A DNA stretch of 64,000 nucleotides from Moorena sp. SIOASIH (GCF_010671925.1 NZ_JAAHIH010000003.1:1-64000), one strand, 5' to 3'; positions 45,520 to 55,461 are shown, counted from the first letter of the stretch. The notes: a model not told the origin generated them from the sequence alone. Numbers and translations are program-made.

Positions 45520-46293
45520 ATGTTGGATAAAAATCTAGCAGCTATTTTTACTGCTTTTTCGATCTCTTTAGGTTTAACCATCGCTTTGACTGGTTACCTT
45601 CATGCACAAAATCAATTTTATGATGCTAATGTTCCCTTCGTTGCCCAGTCTCTAGACGTATTGACCAATCAGATTGGATTTCCAATTGAGATAGACTTAA
45701 CTAAAGCACAAATTCGAGGAACGTTGCCAATTGAAAAATTCCGGGAAGATTTAGTTAAATCTATCAATCAATATGATGGGTATTACATCAAAAATACTCG
45801 TTATAACAAGTGGAAGATCAACGATATTAATCTTCAGTCTATTGACAATGGTGGAGCAACATTTGCCTTTACCGTCAATTTGCGTAAGTATGAATGCATC
45901 AAGATTCCAGGTGTTGGCAGGAAGTGTACTCGCTTGTTTTCTGTAACACCTAGTGGTGATGTGAGTCTTGGTATTGCTATACGTAATAACGATTTACAAG
46001 TTGCTTACCGTAACCACAATGTTCGTGGAGAGGGATGGTATTCTGATGCTCTGACTCTTTTTGAAAGTCTATTTCGCAATCAAACAGTTAAAGCGATCAA
46101 GAAGGGTTTGGCAAATTTTGATGGTGTCAATTTGATTTACTATCTTAAAGATGCGGGCGTTGATAACAAGTTGAAACCCTATGGATTAACCCTAGATAAA
46201 CTCGTTAAGGCTGGTGTTTCTATTAACGCCGATGTCACTCCACAAGGGCTGAACTTTGTAATTGATTTACCTAAGACCATAACCCTTGAATAA
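45520..46293 (+). CDS. Uncharacterised exported or membrane-anchored protein
   Basis: I do not recognise this family. 257 aa with an uncleaved-looking N-terminal hydrophobic segment (IFTAFSISLGLTIALTGYL). The rest is predicted soluble, with repeated beta-type strands and two cysteines in ECIKIPGVGRKC. The C-terminus (GLNFVIDLPKTITLE) is strand-like. It looks like a periplasmic or lipid-facing protein. Start: ATG 45520 by the frame, after a purine-rich AAAGGATAGGATGT stretch with GGA upstream. It converges with the next gene. Confidence 0.6.
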   Translation: MLDKNLAAIFTAFSISLGLTIALTGYLHAQNQFYDANVPFVAQSLDVLTNQIGFPIEIDLTKAQIRGTLPIEKFREDLVKSINQYDGYYIKNTRYNKWKINDINLQSIDNGGATFAFTVNLRKYECIKIPGVGRKCTRLFSVTPSGDVSLGIAIRNNDLQVAYRNHNVRGEGWYSDALTLFESLFRNQTVKAIKKGLANFDGVNLIYYLKDAGVDNKLKPYGLTLDKLVKAGVSINADVTPQGLNFVIDLPKTITLE

Positions 46294-46337
46294 TTTGTTA
46301 AGCTGTTAGTTATTAATGCTTAAAAGCTTATTCATAT

Positions 46338-47090
46338 TTATTTTAGCTTTTTTAAAACTTGGTTATTTCTAATAATTTTTTCTATTATATTAATAACATA
46401 AGTTCGTTGTCGAGGCACCAAATATTCTGTTTCTATAAATCCTATCACAAAGGATAAGATTCCACTACCAGGTCTAAATGAATAGTCAACTATTTGAGAT
46501 TCCATTTCAAAATTTCCACTACAATCAGGCTTATAATTAATCTTGTATTGGATATATCCTCGATAGTTTCTATCGATAACTCTTCTTAAGTTTTTTTCGT
46601 ACTTGATAAATTCCACATCACTAAGCAACAAGTGTAATTCATTAGGTTGAAGCAGTGATTTTCTAATTATACCTCTTGCTTCCGCTTTATGTATCGAGAC
46701 TTTCTTCAAACTATTAGGGTTACCTATATTTTTGATTTCAAAAACTTTGGCGATTTCTGGGTAATTGTCAAAGTTTTCAGGTAACTTTCCTGTTTTAGTG
46801 GGAAGAACGCTAAATAGACTGGCTTCCACTACCATCAATAATATGACTAAGCTAACTGACGCTATTTTATTCAGTCCTAAATTTAATTTTTTAAATAAAT
46901 ACTTACTAGCTATGGGTGTAAATAGTATAAAAACCAACATACTAAGGGCTTTATACTGCTTAAGCGATTCTTGATCATTTAATAATTCGGCTATCCAAGC
47001 TCCAATAGCATTAGTTAAGAGTCCTACCACTATAGCTAAGACTACATTATTTAAAAAAAATTGATAAAATTGACGTAAGCGGTTATTCAT
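46338..47090 (-). CDS. Uncharacterised membrane protein
   Basis: Family not recognised. 250 aa with three hydrophobic segments in the first ~95 residues (VVLAIVVGLLTNAIGAWI, ALSMLVFILFTPIAS, VSLVILLMVVEASLFSV). A soluble domain of ~150 residues follows, with DYSFRPGSGILSFVIGF near the end, so it has a membrane anchor plus a cytosolic or periplasmic part. No operon partner. Confidence 0.55.
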   Translation of the reverse strand: MNNRLRQFYQFFLNNVVLAIVVGLLTNAIGAWIAELLNDQESLKQYKALSMLVFILFTPIASKYLFKKLNLGLNKIASVSLVILLMVVEASLFSVLPTKTGKLPENFDNYPEIAKVFEIKNIGNPNSLKKVSIHKAEARGIIRKSLLQPNELHLLLSDVEFIKYEKNLRRVIDRNYRGYIQYKINYKPDCSGNFEMESQIVDYSFRPGSGILSFVIGFIETEYLVPRQRTYVINIIEKIIRNNQVLKKLK

Positions 47091-47294
47091 AAGACAATCG
47101 GTATAAGCCAGTTCGAATCAATTTGAGTGTAACAACAGCGGTTGGATATCTAACTCCTCTCCCCCCACACTTCCGACACTTCCCGCTTAACCCTAATCTA
47201 AAAAACTACCCCTGTTAGCACCACCCTACTGGGCAAATTGCTGAAATTTGCGCCAATATAATAGTTTCGGTGTGAAAAGTGAACTATCTAACCA

Positions 47295-49079
47295 ATGCCC
47301 AAACTGACTTGGAGCTTGCCCCATGTAACTCCAGCTGCGATCGCTGCAGCGTTTCTACTAACTCCCAATGGTCTAGCCAATGAATCTCAACCAAAGTCAA
47401 CAACCGCCCAGGAATTATCCATAGCAGTAGAGTTACTTCCCCCCATCTCTGTGGGCGTGATGGATCAGGTGACACCTGCTTCCCAGTTGTTACCAGGGTC
47501 ACCAATAACAGAATTACCAACAAGTACACAAGAGTTTGACCATGAACTAACTCCCCATATCGAACCCAATATCGAACCGATCGATGATCCGATGGCTCAG
47601 GTCACATCAGTATTCCAGTTATCGGATGTGCAGCCCACAGATTGGGCATTCCAAGCCTTACAATCTATCGTAGAGCGCTACAGTTGCATGGCAGGATATC
47701 CTGACAGTAGCTATCGTGGCAATCGTCCCCTCAACCGTTATGAATTTGCTGCTGCTCTCAATACCTGTTTCGATCAGCTCAGTAAGGTGATTGCTGCTCC
47801 CGATTTGTCATCTTCCTACTTTAAAGAAGATCTAGACGCAATCAAGCGTTTGCAAGGAGAGTTTACCGTGGAACTAGCTCGACTGCGTGGTAACCTCGAT
47901 GCTGTCACCGCTCGTACTGCTGAAGTGGAAATAACTGAGTTTTCCACCACGACTAAGCTCAATGGCGAAGTAGACTTTATCCTAATTGACTACTTCACTG
48001 ATAATAAAGCTGCCCCTTGTTGCAGTAGCCCTACTCAAGACGATAGTCTCACCACTACATTCACAGGTCAAGCCCTATTATCCTTTGATACCAGTTTCAC
48101 CGGTAAAGACCTGTTACGCACTAGAATCGATAGCTCAGATGTGCCTGAATTGAATAACCCCCTTGATGGCACAGACATGACTCTCTATGACTTTGAGACA
48201 GATACTGACCAGGAGTTTGTCTTAACCGAACTATATTATCGATTCCCGATTAGCGATCGCATTCAAGCTCATATTGCAGCAGCCGGTCTGTCAGCCGATG
48301 AGATTACAGACCCCCTCAATCCCGTCTCAGCCCTCTCCCGTTTTGGAGTACATAACCCAGTTTATCGCCTAGCTGAAGGTGGTGGAGCTGCTATTCGTTA
48401 TCAATTTAATGACTCAATTAGAATCAGTGTAGCTTATTTAGGTAGTGCCGCTAGTATCTCTAATCCCACCGAAGGTAATGGGCTATTTAATGGTCAATTT
48501 GGTGCTTTCACTCAGCTAACCTTAACACCAAATCAGCGTTTAGGGATTGGATTGAATTATGTCCATTACTATTCTCCTGAACCCAACTCAGGAGTTGATG
48601 TCACTGGCAGTACTGGCAGTCAATTTTCCCAAGCACCCTTTGGTGATCAAACCGCTACCTCCGCTAATGGGTTTGGTTTACAAGCGAGATATCGATTTAG
48701 TCCTGGTTTTACCCTTGGGGGTTGGCTTAGTTATATCAATGCCAACGCCGAATCCTCTCCCCGCCAAAGTGGTTTGGATGGCTCAAAGGGGGCTAAAGCT
48801 GATATTTGGACTTGGGCGATAACCATGGCATTTCCCGATTTAGGCAAAGAAGGCAATGAATTAGGTTTCGTTTTTGGAATGCCCCCTAGACTAGCTGAAA
48901 ATGATATTAAAAGTCGTCAAGATTCAGATGTATCCTATCACTTAGAGACTTTTTATCGCTACCAAATTAATGACAACATATCCATCACTCCTGGTCTATT
49001 TGTAATTATATCTCCAGAACACAACAGTAACAATAATAGTATAATAGTACCAATGCTAAAAACTAAATTTATTTTTTGA
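47295..49079 (+). CDS. Iron-uptake / SLH-domain OprB-type porin
   Basis: 594 aa outer-membrane beta-barrel protein of the cyanobacterial SomA/iron-uptake porin family. Order: signal peptide (PAAIAAAFLLTPNGLA), variable linker, SLH domain at ~110-155 (VQPTDWAFQALQSIVERYSCMAGYPDSSYRGNRPLNRYEFA, seen in part), coiled coil (LDAIKRLQGEFTVELARL), then a ~16-strand OprB-like barrel from ~205 ending in a C-terminal aromatic FIF. Start ATG 47295. The SLH domain ties the barrel to peptidoglycan-linked polysaccharide. Confidence 0.93.
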   Translation: MPKLTWSLPHVTPAAIAAAFLLTPNGLANESQPKSTTAQELSIAVELLPPISVGVMDQVTPASQLLPGSPITELPTSTQEFDHELTPHIEPNIEPIDDPMAQVTSVFQLSDVQPTDWAFQALQSIVERYSCMAGYPDSSYRGNRPLNRYEFAAALNTCFDQLSKVIAAPDLSSSYFKEDLDAIKRLQGEFTVELARLRGNLDAVTARTAEVEITEFSTTTKLNGEVDFILIDYFTDNKAAPCCSSPTQDDSLTTTFTGQALLSFDTSFTGKDLLRTRIDSSDVPELNNPLDGTDMTLYDFETDTDQEFVLTELYYRFPISDRIQAHIAAAGLSADEITDPLNPVSALSRFGVHNPVYRLAEGGGAAIRYQFNDSIRISVAYLGSAASISNPTEGNGLFNGQFGAFTQLTLTPNQRLGIGLNYVHYYSPEPNSGVDVTGSTGSQFSQAPFGDQTATSANGFGLQARYRFSPGFTLGGWLSYINANAESSPRQSGLDGSKGAKADIWTWAITMAFPDLGKEGNELGFVFGMPPRLAENDIKSRQDSDVSYHLETFYRYQINDNISITPGLFVIISPEHNSNNNSIIVPMLKTKFIF

Positions 49080-49144
49080 TTTGTTTGTTGATTTAGTAAT
49101 ATAGCAATCCTAAATACAGCGTTTTTAAAAACTATAAGGTATAT

Positions 49145-49395
49145 ATAGCAAGTCTTATACCCATGAGGTACAAATCTCTGGGTTTTAGGGAGCAGGGAGC
49201 AGGGAGCAGGGAGCAGGGAGCAGGGAGCAGGGAGCAGATAAGAGAAAAGAGGGAAGAGGCAAGAGGGAAAAAATAATCTGTACCTCATAGCTACGATAAA
49301 CGCTATAGGATTTTTTCCGACTTCCAACTTCCCTACTCCCTACTCCCTACTCCCTACTCCCTACTCCCTACTCCCTACTCCCTACTCCCTAAATA
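49145..49395. repeat. Inverted ATGAGGTACA element holding GAGCAGG and ACTCCCT arrays
   Basis: CCATGAGGTACAAA (49159-49172 region) and TGTACCTCATAGC (49279-49292 region) are inverted, with TATAGC and GCTATA ends outside. Between them are about six GAGCAGG heptamers and GAGGCAAGAGGG units. A long ACTCCCT array follows (49332-49390). This region precedes rnz. Confidence 0.75.
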
Positions 49396-49475
49396 CGTTC
49401 AAAGGCATTGCACATTAAGCATGATCAGACTCAGGCTGTGTACTATATATAGAAGAAGATTCAAAAACAGGCTGC

Positions 49476-50432
49476 GTGGAAATTACATTTTTAGGAACTA
49501 GCTCCGGAGTCCCAACGCGATCGCGCAATGTGTCCAGTGTAGCGCTGCGCTTACCTCAGCGTGCAGAAGTCTGGCTGTTTGACTGTGGCGAAGGTACTCA
49601 GCATCAACTTTTGCGGAGTGACCTGAAAACCAGCCAGATCAGACGAATGTTCATTACCCACCTCCATGGCGACCATATTTTTGGTATCCCAGGTCTGTTG
49701 GCAAGCTGTGGCTTAGCGGGAAACATCGACAGGGTTGATATTTATGGACCACCGGGTTTAGATAGTTATCTCCAAGCTTGCCTAAAATACTCTCGCACCC
49801 ATTTGGCATTCCCCTTCAAAGTTCACACGATCAAACCTGGTTTACTCTACGAAGACCAGGAATTTACCGTTAGCTGTCTACCCCTGGAGCATCGTGTGCC
49901 AGCCTTTGGCTATCGAATATGTGAAAAAGACCGACCGGGCAGGTTTAATGTAGAAAAAGCGATCGCATTAGGAATTCCCTCGGGTCCCCTTTACGGTAAA
50001 CTCAAACGGGGAGAAACGATTACCCTACCTAATGGCCGTGAGATTAAGGGCATTGAATTGTGTGGAGCACCCGAAACTGGTCGTAAAGTAGTTTATTGTA
50101 CCGATACTATCTTCTGTGAGCAGGCCATTGAACTGGCAAAGGATGGGGATGTGTTGATTCACGAAGCTACTTTTGCCCATCAAGACGCTCAGATGGCTAT
50201 TGAGCGCTTACATTCTACGTCTACCATGGCAGCTCAAGTTGCCCTTGGTGCAGGAGTCAAACAGCTAATTATGACCCATTTCAGTCCTCGTTATGCTCCA
50301 GGAAACCCCCTGAGGTTAGATGATTTGCTTCAAGAAGCACGGGCAATTTTCCCAAATACCATCTTAGCCTATGATTTCTTCACCTATGAGGTACCTAGAC
50401 GACGTTCAGAAGAAAAAGAAGTGGTTTGTTGA
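49476..50432 (+). CDS. rnz: Ribonuclease Z (tRNA 3' endonuclease)
   Basis: 318 aa metallo-beta-lactamase nuclease that cuts precursor tRNA 3' ends. MEITFLGTSSGVPTRSRNVSS, zinc motif ITHLHGDHIFG, PGLL.S, LEHRVPAFGY, YCTDT, HEATFA and MTHFSPRY are all present and in order. The frame begins with GTG 49476 (GTGGAAATTACA), matching the usual MEITFLG start; the Shine-Dalgarno is weak. The stop TGA lies in a repeated GTTGAATCTTGACTG stretch. Confidence 0.94.
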   Translation: MEITFLGTSSGVPTRSRNVSSVALRLPQRAEVWLFDCGEGTQHQLLRSDLKTSQIRRMFITHLHGDHIFGIPGLLASCGLAGNIDRVDIYGPPGLDSYLQACLKYSRTHLAFPFKVHTIKPGLLYEDQEFTVSCLPLEHRVPAFGYRICEKDRPGRFNVEKAIALGIPSGPLYGKLKRGETITLPNGREIKGIELCGAPETGRKVVYCTDTIFCEQAIELAKDGDVLIHEATFAHQDAQMAIERLHSTSTMAAQVALGAGVKQLIMTHFSPRYAPGNPLRLDDLLQEARAIFPNTILAYDFFTYEVPRRRSEEKEVVC

Positions 50433-50434
50433 AT

Positions 50435-50650
50435 CTTGACTGTTGAGTGTTACCTGTTGAGTGTTACCTGTTGAGTTGAATCTTGACTGTTGAATCTTGA
50501 CTGTTGAGTGTTACCTGTTGAGTTGAATCTTGACTGTTGAATGTTAACCTTCTAACTAACTTTCAACCTTGGCCTTTCGGCCACGCTACGCGAACAACCT
50601 TCAACCTTCAACCTCCTAACCTCCTAACCTTTAACCTCCAAACCTTCTTA
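50435..50650. repeat. TTGACTGTTGAGTGTTACC-type repeats and dispersed repeat copy
   Basis: Irregular tandem copies of TTGAGTGTTACCTG and TTGAATCTTGACTG (50435-50545), a copy of the dispersed CCTTTCGGCCACGCTACGCG repeat (50575-50596), then CTTCAACC/CTCCTAACC units similar to the 15-bp arrays at 17-18 kb. Convergent genes end on both sides. Confidence 0.75.
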
Positions 50651-50653
50651 CCT

Positions 50654-52918
50654 TCAATGACATTCCTCCACCTGAGAAACACGCCGGATATTTAACACAT
50701 CGCTCATTTGTTGGATTTTGGCGAAGCTGCGCTTGAGTTGTTGGTGATTGAGAATATCAATGCACAGGTCAATTAGAGCTGGTCTGCCATACTGAGTTTT
50801 GACTTGAGCCTTACGGACATTAATGTTTTGGTCACTTAGGCGAGATAGAATGTCTTTGAAGACACCAACCCGGTCAATCACTTCAATTTGCAGATTTACT
50901 GGGTAGGTTTGGGGACGTCCGTTATCGATATCAGTGGGATTCCAGCTGACCGGTACTAGTCTTTCTCCTAAAACATTTTCCACATTGACACATCCTTGCC
51001 GATGAATGGAAATCCCCTTAGTGCGAGTGACTACCCCAATGATAGATTCTCCCGGTAAGGGGTTACAACATGCAGCAAGGCGATACATTAGTCCTTCTAC
51101 ACCAGCAATAGGATGCTTCTTACCAGGAAGTTGGGATTGGGGATGAATGGGGGTAGAGCTAGAATACTCTTGAACCACTTCACTTTCTTCTGGCTCATTG
51201 TCTAAACCAGCGTGTAGTTCTTCCCGTAGTCGTTTCACTACAAAGTTGAGTGTCACTGCACCGTGACCCAAACCAGCCAGTAAATCCTCTACTTTGTGGT
51301 AGTTACAGCGCTCCGCCACAATTTGCATTGGTGCTGATTTGAGCAAGGCTTCAAATCCTTTTTTCCCAAGTTCCTTCTCTAAGAGTTCCCGACCCCGAGC
51401 CACATTTTCTTCCCGATGCGATCGCTTAAACCATTGCCGAATACGATTTCTGGCACTAGCTGTTACCACAAAGTTGAGCCAATCTAGACTGGGGTGAGCG
51501 TTTTTGGTAGTGAGAATTTCTACGATATCCCCATTCTTTAGAGGACAATCTAGTACCCGCCATTCGCCATTAACTCGTACACCAGCACAATGGTTTCCCA
51601 CCTCGGTATGAATCCGATAGGCGAAGTCTACGGCAGTTGCTCCCCGGCTCAAAGCGACTACATCACCATCTGGTGTAAATACATAGACATCTTCATCAAA
51701 TAAGTTATCTTTGATGTTTTCCATGTATTCCTGAGCATCTTTCAGGTCTTTCTGCCATTCCAATAACTGCCGCAGCCAAGTCAGCTTTTCATCATCAGCC
51801 GTGAATTTGGTAGTATTAGAGCCACCGGTTTCCTTATACTTCCAGTGAGCAGCAATACCCCATTCCGCCACATGGTGCATTTCCAGGGTGCGAATTTGGA
51901 CTTCGATCGGGCGACCATTAAACCCAATCACTCCCGTATGGAGAGATTGATAGCGATTGGGTTTGGGTAAACCAATATAGTCTTTAAACCGACCTGGAAT
52001 TGGTCTGAACAGATCATGAACAACAGCTAAGGCTCGGTAGCATTCCTCTTTGGTTTCCACAATCACTCGCATGGCAGCAATATCATAGATTTCATGAAAC
52101 CCCTTGTTTTGCCGCTGCATTTTCTGATATATTCCATAAAGGTGCTTGGGGCGACTACTAATATCAACGCAATGAACACCGGTTTTCTCAATGCGCTCTC
52201 GCAACAGTTCTGAAACTTCCTTCAGCCGCTGTTCCCGGTCTGAGCGTCTTTCTGCTACCAATGACTGAATTTCCCGATAAGCATGCCTTTCGAGATACTT
52301 AAATGCCAAATCTTCTAGTTCCCACTTAAAGCGACCAATTCCTAAGCGATTGGCTAGGGGGGCAAAGATATCTCGGGTTTCTTGGGCAATCTGACCCTGT
52401 TTTTCTGGCTTCAAGTATTCCAAGGTCCGCATATTATGTAATCGATCTGCCAGTTTTACAACGATTACCCTAATATCTGCTGCCATGGCGAGGAACATCC
52501 GGCGGAAGTTCTCGGCTTGACGCTCAGTTTTACTGGAGAAGTTGAATTTAGATAGTTTGGTTACCCCTTCTACTAAATTTCTTACCTCGACTCCGAACCG
52601 AGATTCTATTTCTTCTGGAGTAATTTCCGTATCTTCAACTACATCATGCAGGAATCCAGCCGCTATCATAGTAGAGTTGCCTCCCAAATCCCTTAATAAA
52701 TCAGCCACTGCAATCGGATGGGCAATGTAAGGCTCTCCTGATTTGCGGTACTGACCTTCATGGAGTTGGTAAGCAAATTTAAATGCCTCAGCGATTAACA
52801 AAGTATGATCACCGACTGGTTCATCTGCCGCTGATGAGGCTGCTTTTAGGCAATCTTGCAGCCAGTCAGGGATATTGACGTTAAAATTCAAAATAGAGTA
52901 TGTGGCGATCGCGTCCAT
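50654..52918 (-). CDS. spoT: RelA/SpoT (p)ppGpp synthetase/hydrolase
   Basis: 754 aa bifunctional stringent-response enzyme. HD hydrolase domain (HPIAVADLLRDLGG, AAGFLHDVVEDTE, KLADRLHNMRT), synthetase domain (YGIYQKMQRQ, YDIAAMRVIV, FKDYIGLPKPNRYQSLHTGV), TGS domain (VFTPDGDVVALSRGATAVDFAYRIH), and a C-terminal zinc-finger/ACT part (YRLAACCNPLPGESIIG, then a final ACT). The intact HD motif and full synthetase suggest both activities. Start ATG 52918. Single gene. Confidence 0.95.
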   Translation of the reverse strand: MDAIATYSILNFNVNIPDWLQDCLKAASSAADEPVGDHTLLIAEAFKFAYQLHEGQYRKSGEPYIAHPIAVADLLRDLGGNSTMIAAGFLHDVVEDTEITPEEIESRFGVEVRNLVEGVTKLSKFNFSSKTERQAENFRRMFLAMAADIRVIVVKLADRLHNMRTLEYLKPEKQGQIAQETRDIFAPLANRLGIGRFKWELEDLAFKYLERHAYREIQSLVAERRSDREQRLKEVSELLRERIEKTGVHCVDISSRPKHLYGIYQKMQRQNKGFHEIYDIAAMRVIVETKEECYRALAVVHDLFRPIPGRFKDYIGLPKPNRYQSLHTGVIGFNGRPIEVQIRTLEMHHVAEWGIAAHWKYKETGGSNTTKFTADDEKLTWLRQLLEWQKDLKDAQEYMENIKDNLFDEDVYVFTPDGDVVALSRGATAVDFAYRIHTEVGNHCAGVRVNGEWRVLDCPLKNGDIVEILTTKNAHPSLDWLNFVVTASARNRIRQWFKRSHREENVARGRELLEKELGKKGFEALLKSAPMQIVAERCNYHKVEDLLAGLGHGAVTLNFVVKRLREELHAGLDNEPEESEVVQEYSSSTPIHPQSQLPGKKHPIAGVEGLMYRLAACCNPLPGESIIGVVTRTKGISIHRQGCVNVENVLGERLVPVSWNPTDIDNGRPQTYPVNLQIEVIDRVGVFKDILSRLSDQNINVRKAQVKTQYGRPALIDLCIDILNHQQLKRSFAKIQQMSDVLNIRRVSQVEECH

Positions 52919-53431
52919 AATTATTTGCCCCTCAGAGAAAAAAATAGATACCGGAGTCTAGGAAAACCGAAGTAATGCAAAAAGAGTACTGACTCAGAAG
53001 GGTGGCAAGGCTGTCCATGCAGCCAAACCCTTCTGAGCAAGCAATCAGTGTCAGTAAAGCTTCCTTTCACCCTCCTTTTTCGTCAAGCCAGAATGCTGTC
53101 CGGATGCTCAAGTTCAAAGAGATGGAAGCTTGCTCCAATATTTATCCAATATTTAAGTGGCACAGCCAAATTGTTGGTTTGGTAACTGCCCCCGGTGCCC
53201 TTGACCTTGGCGAATTAAATTCGCTATAGGTGCGCGCCTCCAAGGGCGAGAGGGATTGCTCGCGCCCTTGGGTCGCACCTCTTTGTGCGTGTTCCAAGGC
53301 CGTGAGGGATTGCTCACGGCCTTGGGTCGCGCCTATCGGCAAAGCCGACGCGGGGCGCGTTCGGGTCGCACCGCTGTCTTTAAAAAGAAAAAATTCTTTA
53401 CATTTATAATTTTACGCTAATACGGCTCACA
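52919..53431. other. Gene-free stretch before the PatD-like gene
   Basis: No gene with coding character. The region 52990-53200 has an open frame with no recognisable features. Two paralogous hairpins at 53240-53325 are listed separately. A GGCAAAGCCGACGCGGGGCGC copy of the dispersed repeat family (in part) lies at ~53338-53360. Confidence 0.45.
53240..53325. repeat. Two covarying hairpin repeats
   Basis: Hairpin 1 (53240-53271) has stem CCAAGGGCGAGAG / CTCGCGCCCTTGG with one mismatch. Hairpin 2 (53294-53325) has stem CCAAGGCCGTGAG / CTCACGGCCTTGG, perfect. Both have loop GGATTG-like, and both are followed by GGTCGC. The stems differ in sequence but stay paired. Confidence 0.75.
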
Positions 53432-53806
53432 ATGTTATCTGAATTACATGATCAAGCATTACGGGAATTCCAACAAGCCCTAGAACAGATGTACTGCCAA
53501 GTTGACCCTGATGATTTGCCCCGATCAGCAATTCAGGAGCAGTTTCAAGCACTAAAGGGGCTGTTCATCAGTCAGATCGCTAGTATTAGTGCCTCAGACA
53601 TACCTCTGGATTATGTCTCTCGATGGCAGTCCCTAAAAACGGAAATTTACAAACAGATGCGATTATTGGAAAATGACCTGATGCTTCTGCAGGCATCCCG
53701 GAGTCCTAGGACAGCCAAATTAAGGCAGAAGGGAATATGCGATCGCATTCAGACCCTGATTCAGTACTGCCAAGGGTGGTTGCAACAATCTCAGGAACAA
53801 CCATAA
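53432..53806 (+). CDS. Small alpha-helical protein, PatD-like
   Basis: 124 aa, all-helical, no membrane segment. The middle and C-terminal pattern (LDYVSRWQSLKTEIYKQMRLLENDLMLLQASRS......RI.TLIQYCQ) resembles the cyanobacterial small protein annotated as heterocyst frequency control protein PatD. That match is from memory and partial, and this organism may not make heterocysts. Start ATG 53432. Other reading: an uncharacterised cyanobacterial DUF. Confidence 0.6.
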   Translation: MLSELHDQALREFQQALEQMYCQVDPDDLPRSAIQEQFQALKGLFISQIASISASDIPLDYVSRWQSLKTEIYKQMRLLENDLMLLQASRSPRTAKLRQKGICDRIQTLIQYCQGWLQQSQEQP

Positions 53807-53817
53807 TACTCCTACCG

Positions 53818-54020
53818 TAAGCTATCAGCTATCAGCACCTCAAGTATCAGCGATTTTGGGCTACAGATGGTGCTATCAGCTATCAGCACCTCAAGTATCA
53901 GCACCTCAAGTATCAGCGATTTTGGGCTACAGATGGTGCTACAGATGGTGCTATCAGCCAAAGGCTGACGGCTGATGGCTGACCGCTGACCCCTGACCCC
54001 TGACCCCTGACCGCTGAATG
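53818..54020. repeat. TATCAGCACCTCAAG tandem and CTGACCC heptamer arrays
   Basis: Units of AGCTATCAGCACCTCAAGT and CGATTTTGGGCTACAGATGG alternate in a higher-order tandem (53820-53955). Then come CTGACCC/CTGACCG heptamers (53980-54015) and the GCTGAATGCTTA end seen also at 29270. It occupies the gap before the next gene. Confidence 0.8.
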
Positions 54021-54183
54021 CTTATAAATTTATACAAAAGTTAAACCTGACATCAAATCTTCATAAACGCGATCGCATACATCGGATAGAGACACTGATA
54101 AATAACAGGGAATGCACAGAAAAAACCGCTCTATACTCCCTAATCTCTAAAACCACTAAGTCTCTATCAGGTAAGTCAATCTA

Positions 54184-55008
54184 ATGAAATATAAACTGCT
54201 TTCTGGATTAATGGCGACCGCTACTGTTTTAGGAGTTTTGTGTTCGGCCAATGAAGCATCTGCAAGCACAAATGGATCTGATGTATCTCAGCAAGAATAC
54301 GATCAACAGTATAGCAATTCAGGGAATGACTTACCAAAACTAACCTATGAGGAGTGGCAACACTTTAACGATATCGTGAATCCTGAAAGAGTAAGGATAG
54401 ATCAACTGGATTTGCCTGAAATCGATTTTGATAATCTGCGCTGGGAAAGTGGTGCGAACGATGTGGAAGTCTTTTTTATCAACGAAGGAGCCGGTTTCAG
54501 AAATCAACTATTTTATTCTGTGGATGGTGGTAACATTAAAGAAATAGTTTTTGATGATGTTTCCTCTCCCTTGAGCATTCTCCCTAACGGCGATGGTCCT
54601 TTGGCACTTGGTCAAGGTGTGAATGTGGGTAATTTTGCCGGTAACACCTTTATTGAGTTTTTCCTACTTTCCGATGGGTACAATGGTGGTCATAACTACT
54701 TTGGTTTCGATCCCCAAGAAAACCCCGACGGATTCAATCATCTCTTGGGTTATGAAGTTGAATTTGGAGGGGATAAGTTTGTGATGCTAGGATTTGAAGA
54801 CGATTGGATATCCCAGCAAGCCCATGAGTCAGGAGATCAAGACTTTAACGATGTTGTCTTTGTTGTCAAGGGACTCACAGACACACCACCGGGCTCACCA
54901 TCAGGAAGTGTATCCACACCAGAACCAGGAACTATAGTGGGTACGCTGTTTGCCTTCGGAGTTATGGGGTTAACCTCAGTAAAGAAGCGGCAAGGTAAAA
55001 AATCCTAG
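54184..55008 (+). CDS. DUF4114 and PEP-CTERM surface protein
   Basis: 274 aa exported protein. Signal peptide (LLSGLMATATVLGVLCSANEASA), a C-terminal DUF4114-like domain (FIEFFLLSDGYNGG, NHLLGYEV...FVMLGFEDDW, GDQDFNDVVFVVKG; the D-x-D-F-N-D motif suggests calcium binding), and a sorting signal STPEPGTIVGTLFAFGVMGLTSVKKRQ (PEP, hydrophobic helix, basic tail). Second PEP-CTERM protein of the window. Start ATG 54184, after a CTATCAGGTAAGTC stretch. Confidence 0.9.
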   Translation: MKYKLLSGLMATATVLGVLCSANEASASTNGSDVSQQEYDQQYSNSGNDLPKLTYEEWQHFNDIVNPERVRIDQLDLPEIDFDNLRWESGANDVEVFFINEGAGFRNQLFYSVDGGNIKEIVFDDVSSPLSILPNGDGPLALGQGVNVGNFAGNTFIEFFLLSDGYNGGHNYFGFDPQENPDGFNHLLGYEVEFGGDKFVMLGFEDDWISQQAHESGDQDFNDVVFVVKGLTDTPPGSPSGSVSTPEPGTIVGTLFAFGVMGLTSVKKRQGKKS

Positions 55009-55350
55009 TAATAAGACTGAGGGAAAAGAAGGCTACAAATTGTTGGTTGGTAATTGGTAATTGGTAATTGGTCATTGGTAATTGGCTTACTATTTCCCAT
55101 TATCCATTATCCATTACCTATTACCCATTACCTATTACCAGAACGTAGTCGTATTCGTAGTTATCTTGTGAATCGATAAATAGACAAGATGAATAACAAA
55201 TAGTTTGTAGGAATACAGAAATGTTTCCTACAAACTATTTGTGTTTACCGCTATCAAGAATGGGTGCATCTCAGTTGTGTTGTTTGACTCGGTAAAATCC
55301 AGATTTTGGGTTTTACCGAAACATGATTCAATAGTGATGCCCAGGAATAT
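55009..55350. repeat. Gene-free stretch with TTGGTAA heptamers
   Basis: TTGGTAA units (55045-55085) and the inverted ATTACCC/ATTACC units (55095-55140) could fold back, acting as a terminator of the PEP-CTERM gene. The rest, up to 55350, has a TTTGTAGGAA...TTCCTACAAA inverted pair (~55202-55237) but no gene. Confidence 0.55.
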
Positions 55351-55461
55351 TAGACCTCTTGCAAAAATAAATATGAAATCAAAATCTATCCCTTTTGCCT
55401 TTTGCCTTTTGCCTTTTGCCTTGTCTTCACCCAGGTTGATCAGACTTATGCAAGAGGTCTA
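55351..55461. mobile_element. 111-bp element with 13-bp inverted ends
   Basis: TAGACCTCTTGCA (55351-55363) and TGCAAGAGGTCTA (55449-55461) are perfect inverted repeats. The interior holds a TTTTGCC heptamer array. Probably a MITE or IS remnant. It lies directly before the duplicated small frame. Confidence 0.65.

Noticed and set aside
53002..53342. Frames on both strands in the region before the PatD-like gene
   Set aside because: The minus frame is a translated hairpin repeat; the plus one has no motif, family resemblance or ribosome site.
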